The notes beneath the pieces were generated by a model that did not search any database, was not told the origin of the DNA, and saw only the letters and a program-made list of their open reading frames with translations. Below are positions 6,078 through 7,431 of a stretch of DNA of 7,431 nt, piece after piece (the stretch's first letter is position 1; each line of letters begins with the position of its first letter). The stretch covers positions 1 to 7,431 of the forward strand of contig JASLXP010001151.1 in the NCBI GenBank assembly GCA_030740295.1, read 5' to 3'. The position numbers and the translations under genes were made by a program. Source of the DNA: Planctomycetota bacterium (GTDB lineage: Bacteria > Planctomycetota > PUPC01 > JACPCR01).

Positions 6078-7431
6078 CTACTTCAGGAGCTGTCTTTTCA
6101 GATAAGCGGCGCGACGGTCGGCGATGACGTAGCGGATCTCAGCCCACAGCGGGACGTACCGGTCATAGATCGCGGCGATCTGGGCATCGGGCGCGGGCGC
6201 CATGAGCCTCTCGCCCGCCGCGTCCAGATCGGCGATCAGCCCTTCGACCTCAGACTTGTAGAACGCCGGATCGCCAAGAACCTTGTCGTTCCAGGTCTGG
6301 ATGAATTCGCCCTTGCTCTGGCGGACCTTGTTGTAGCGGTTGAAGCTCATGATCGCGACCGTGCGCTTTACAGAGGTCAACTCCTGCTGCGTCAAGGCGA
6401 ACTTCAGCCGCAGGGCGCGCTCCAGCTCGTGCACATTGCCGCTCAACGTGGCGCGGGCCTTGCCCCAGCGCTGCATGCCGAATTTCCAGACGTTGCCGTC
6501 CGTGGGCAGCTTGTCGTAAACCGCGGTCCAGGGAATCCAGGTGTGGGCGACGAACCCATCCGCGGTGGCCACCGAGTCTTTCTTTAGGAAATCACGGGTC
6601 ATTCGGTAGCGCCTGCTCGGGGTGGCCCAATCGACCACCCACGGGTCCTCATTGTCCACGGGTGCCGCGCCGAAGAACCACATGTGATAGGCCGCATCCT
6701 CGCCCGGACGGAACAGCATCTCCAGGCTGTCGCCCTTGCGCTTGCCAAGGACGACTTCCTTCACATCCGGATGGTTGCATCGCACGAAGATGTGGAGGCC
6801 GAAATCGTCACAGACGATGTGCAAGCCAGTGCGATAGGCGGCGTCTACCTCTGGCTGTTTTGCGTCTTTGAGGTGTCGCCCGATGTCGACTCCGCTGTTG
6901 ATGTCGTACGCCTCGCCGTAGGGAACGAAACGCGTCTCCATGAGGTTCCACTTGTCGTAGAACTCCGAACGCGCCCATGCGTCGGCGGTTTTCGGGGCGT
7001 CCTTGACGTACTTCACCTCGTAGCTCTTGAACGCCGGCGGAGTGAATCTGTTGCTGAAGATTTCGCGCTGAATCTTCCGGCAGAGCTCATAGTGGCCGCC
7101 ATAGAACAACATCTCCGAAACGCGGCGCAGTATGATCAGGCGGTCTGCGGATGACGCCTTTGATCCCCCGAAGACCGCGGCGTCGAAATCCTTTAAAAGC
7201 TTGCCGCTGTATACGTGCATCACGCCTTTCAGGAAGCGCTTGTTGTCTTCCCTCTCCTTCGGGTTCTTCAGGATCGGAGCGATGATAACCCGCACCCGTT
7301 CCAAGCTGTTCGCAAGCAGGGCCAGACGCAGTGCCAGGGGGACGAAACGATAGTCCAGGGGATAATCGCGGCGGGCCTCGGCGAGCATCTTTCGGGCGAA
7401 AGCGTAATCGCCAAAGTCAGCGCTCACGGCG
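6078..7431 (-). CDS. Helical-repeat protein with CBM9-like domain (5' partial)
   Basis: The C-terminal 450 or so residues of a larger protein; the frame is open to the right edge, so the true start is outside and the GTG at 7427 is probably internal. Numbering from that GTG, residues 1-125 are helical with TPR-like spacing (YAFARKMLAEARRDYP, then ALRLALLANSLERVRV). Residues 195-325 look like a CBM9/DOMON-type beta-sandwich: GLHIFVRCNHPDVKE, DSLEMLFRPGEDAAYHMWFF, VAHTWIPW and VWKFGMQRW. Residues 335-449 are helical and charged. CBM9-like domains bind sugar ends in xylanases and occur in many large PVC proteins of unknown function. No catalytic motif is visible in this part, so a binding or scaffold role is inferred. 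The TAG stop is at 6080-6078. No signal peptide can be assessed because the N-terminus is missing. Confidence 0.75.
   Translation of the reverse strand, partial: AVSADFGDYAFARKMLAEARRDYPLDYRFVPLALRLALLANSLERVRVIIAPILKNPKEREDNKRFLKGVMHVYSGKLLKDFDAAVFGGSKASSADRLIILRRVSEMLFYGGHYELCRKIQREIFSNRFTPPAFKSYEVKYVKDAPKTADAWARSEFYDKWNLMETRFVPYGEAYDINSGVDIGRHLKDAKQPEVDAAYRTGLHIVCDDFGLHIFVRCNHPDVKEVVLGKRKGDSLEMLFRPGEDAAYHMWFFGAAPVDNEDPWVVDWATPSRRYRMTRDFLKKDSVATADGFVAHTWIPWTAVYDKLPTDGNVWKFGMQRWGKARATLSGNVHELERALRLKFALTQQELTSVKRTVAIMSFNRYNKVRQSKGEFIQTWNDKVLGDPAFYKSEVEGLIADLDAAGERLMAPAPDAQIAAIYDRYVPLWAEIRYVIADRRAAYLKRQLLK

Noticed and set aside
5787..6587. 266-codon plus-strand open frame
   Set aside because: About 510 bases of it are antisense to the CBM9-like gene, and its valine/leucine/arginine-rich composition is typical of an antisense shadow in GC-rich DNA.

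Overview
The window looks like a piece of a GC-rich chromosome from the Planctomycetota-Verrucomicrobiota-Lentisphaerota-Kiritimatiellota group or a similar environmental lineage. This is inferred from the gene types (a LamG-domain polysaccharide-enzyme-like protein, a cytosolic ceramidase-like protein, a C69 peptidase and a helical-repeat/CBM9-like protein) and from the gaps, which hold pyrimidine-rich simple repeats and short interspersed GGCCACAGGCTG-type repeats. No rRNA, tRNA, CRISPR array, transposase or phage gene was found.

Layout. Positions 1-5406 carry a plus-strand series. First is the 3' part of a large protein with helical, beta-sandwich and C-terminal LamG segments (1-1873). It is cut by the left edge and shows an apparent one-base frameshift near 109. 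Next is a 325-base gap holding a short interspersed repeat and what looks like the tail of a decayed gene (about 1907-2128). Then come an intact neutral-ceramidase-like hydrolase (2199-3575), a pyrimidine-rich 8-bp repeat tract (3587-3685) and an intact C69-family dipeptidase-like Ntn hydrolase (3700-5406). Positions 5748-7431 are on the minus strand. They hold a helical-repeat/CBM9-like protein cut by the right edge (6078-7431) and, downstream of it, a small frameshifted reading frame (5748-5973). The two gene sets converge on a low-complexity, repeat-bearing gap at 5407-5747.

How the parts may work together. The carbohydrate-facing genes (LamG, CBM9-like) suggest handling of extracellular glycans. 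The ceramidase-like protein and the C69 hydrolase belong to two unrelated families known for amide-bond cleavage. They lie in tandem without signal peptides, which fits breakdown of an amide-containing substrate in the cytoplasm; the substrate itself cannot be read from sequence. The most notable structure is outside the genes. Three gene 3' ends are followed by pyrimidine-rich tracts on the sense strand, two stops are followed at 28 and 37 bases by the same 19-base repeat, and two reading frames are each broken by a single extra base.
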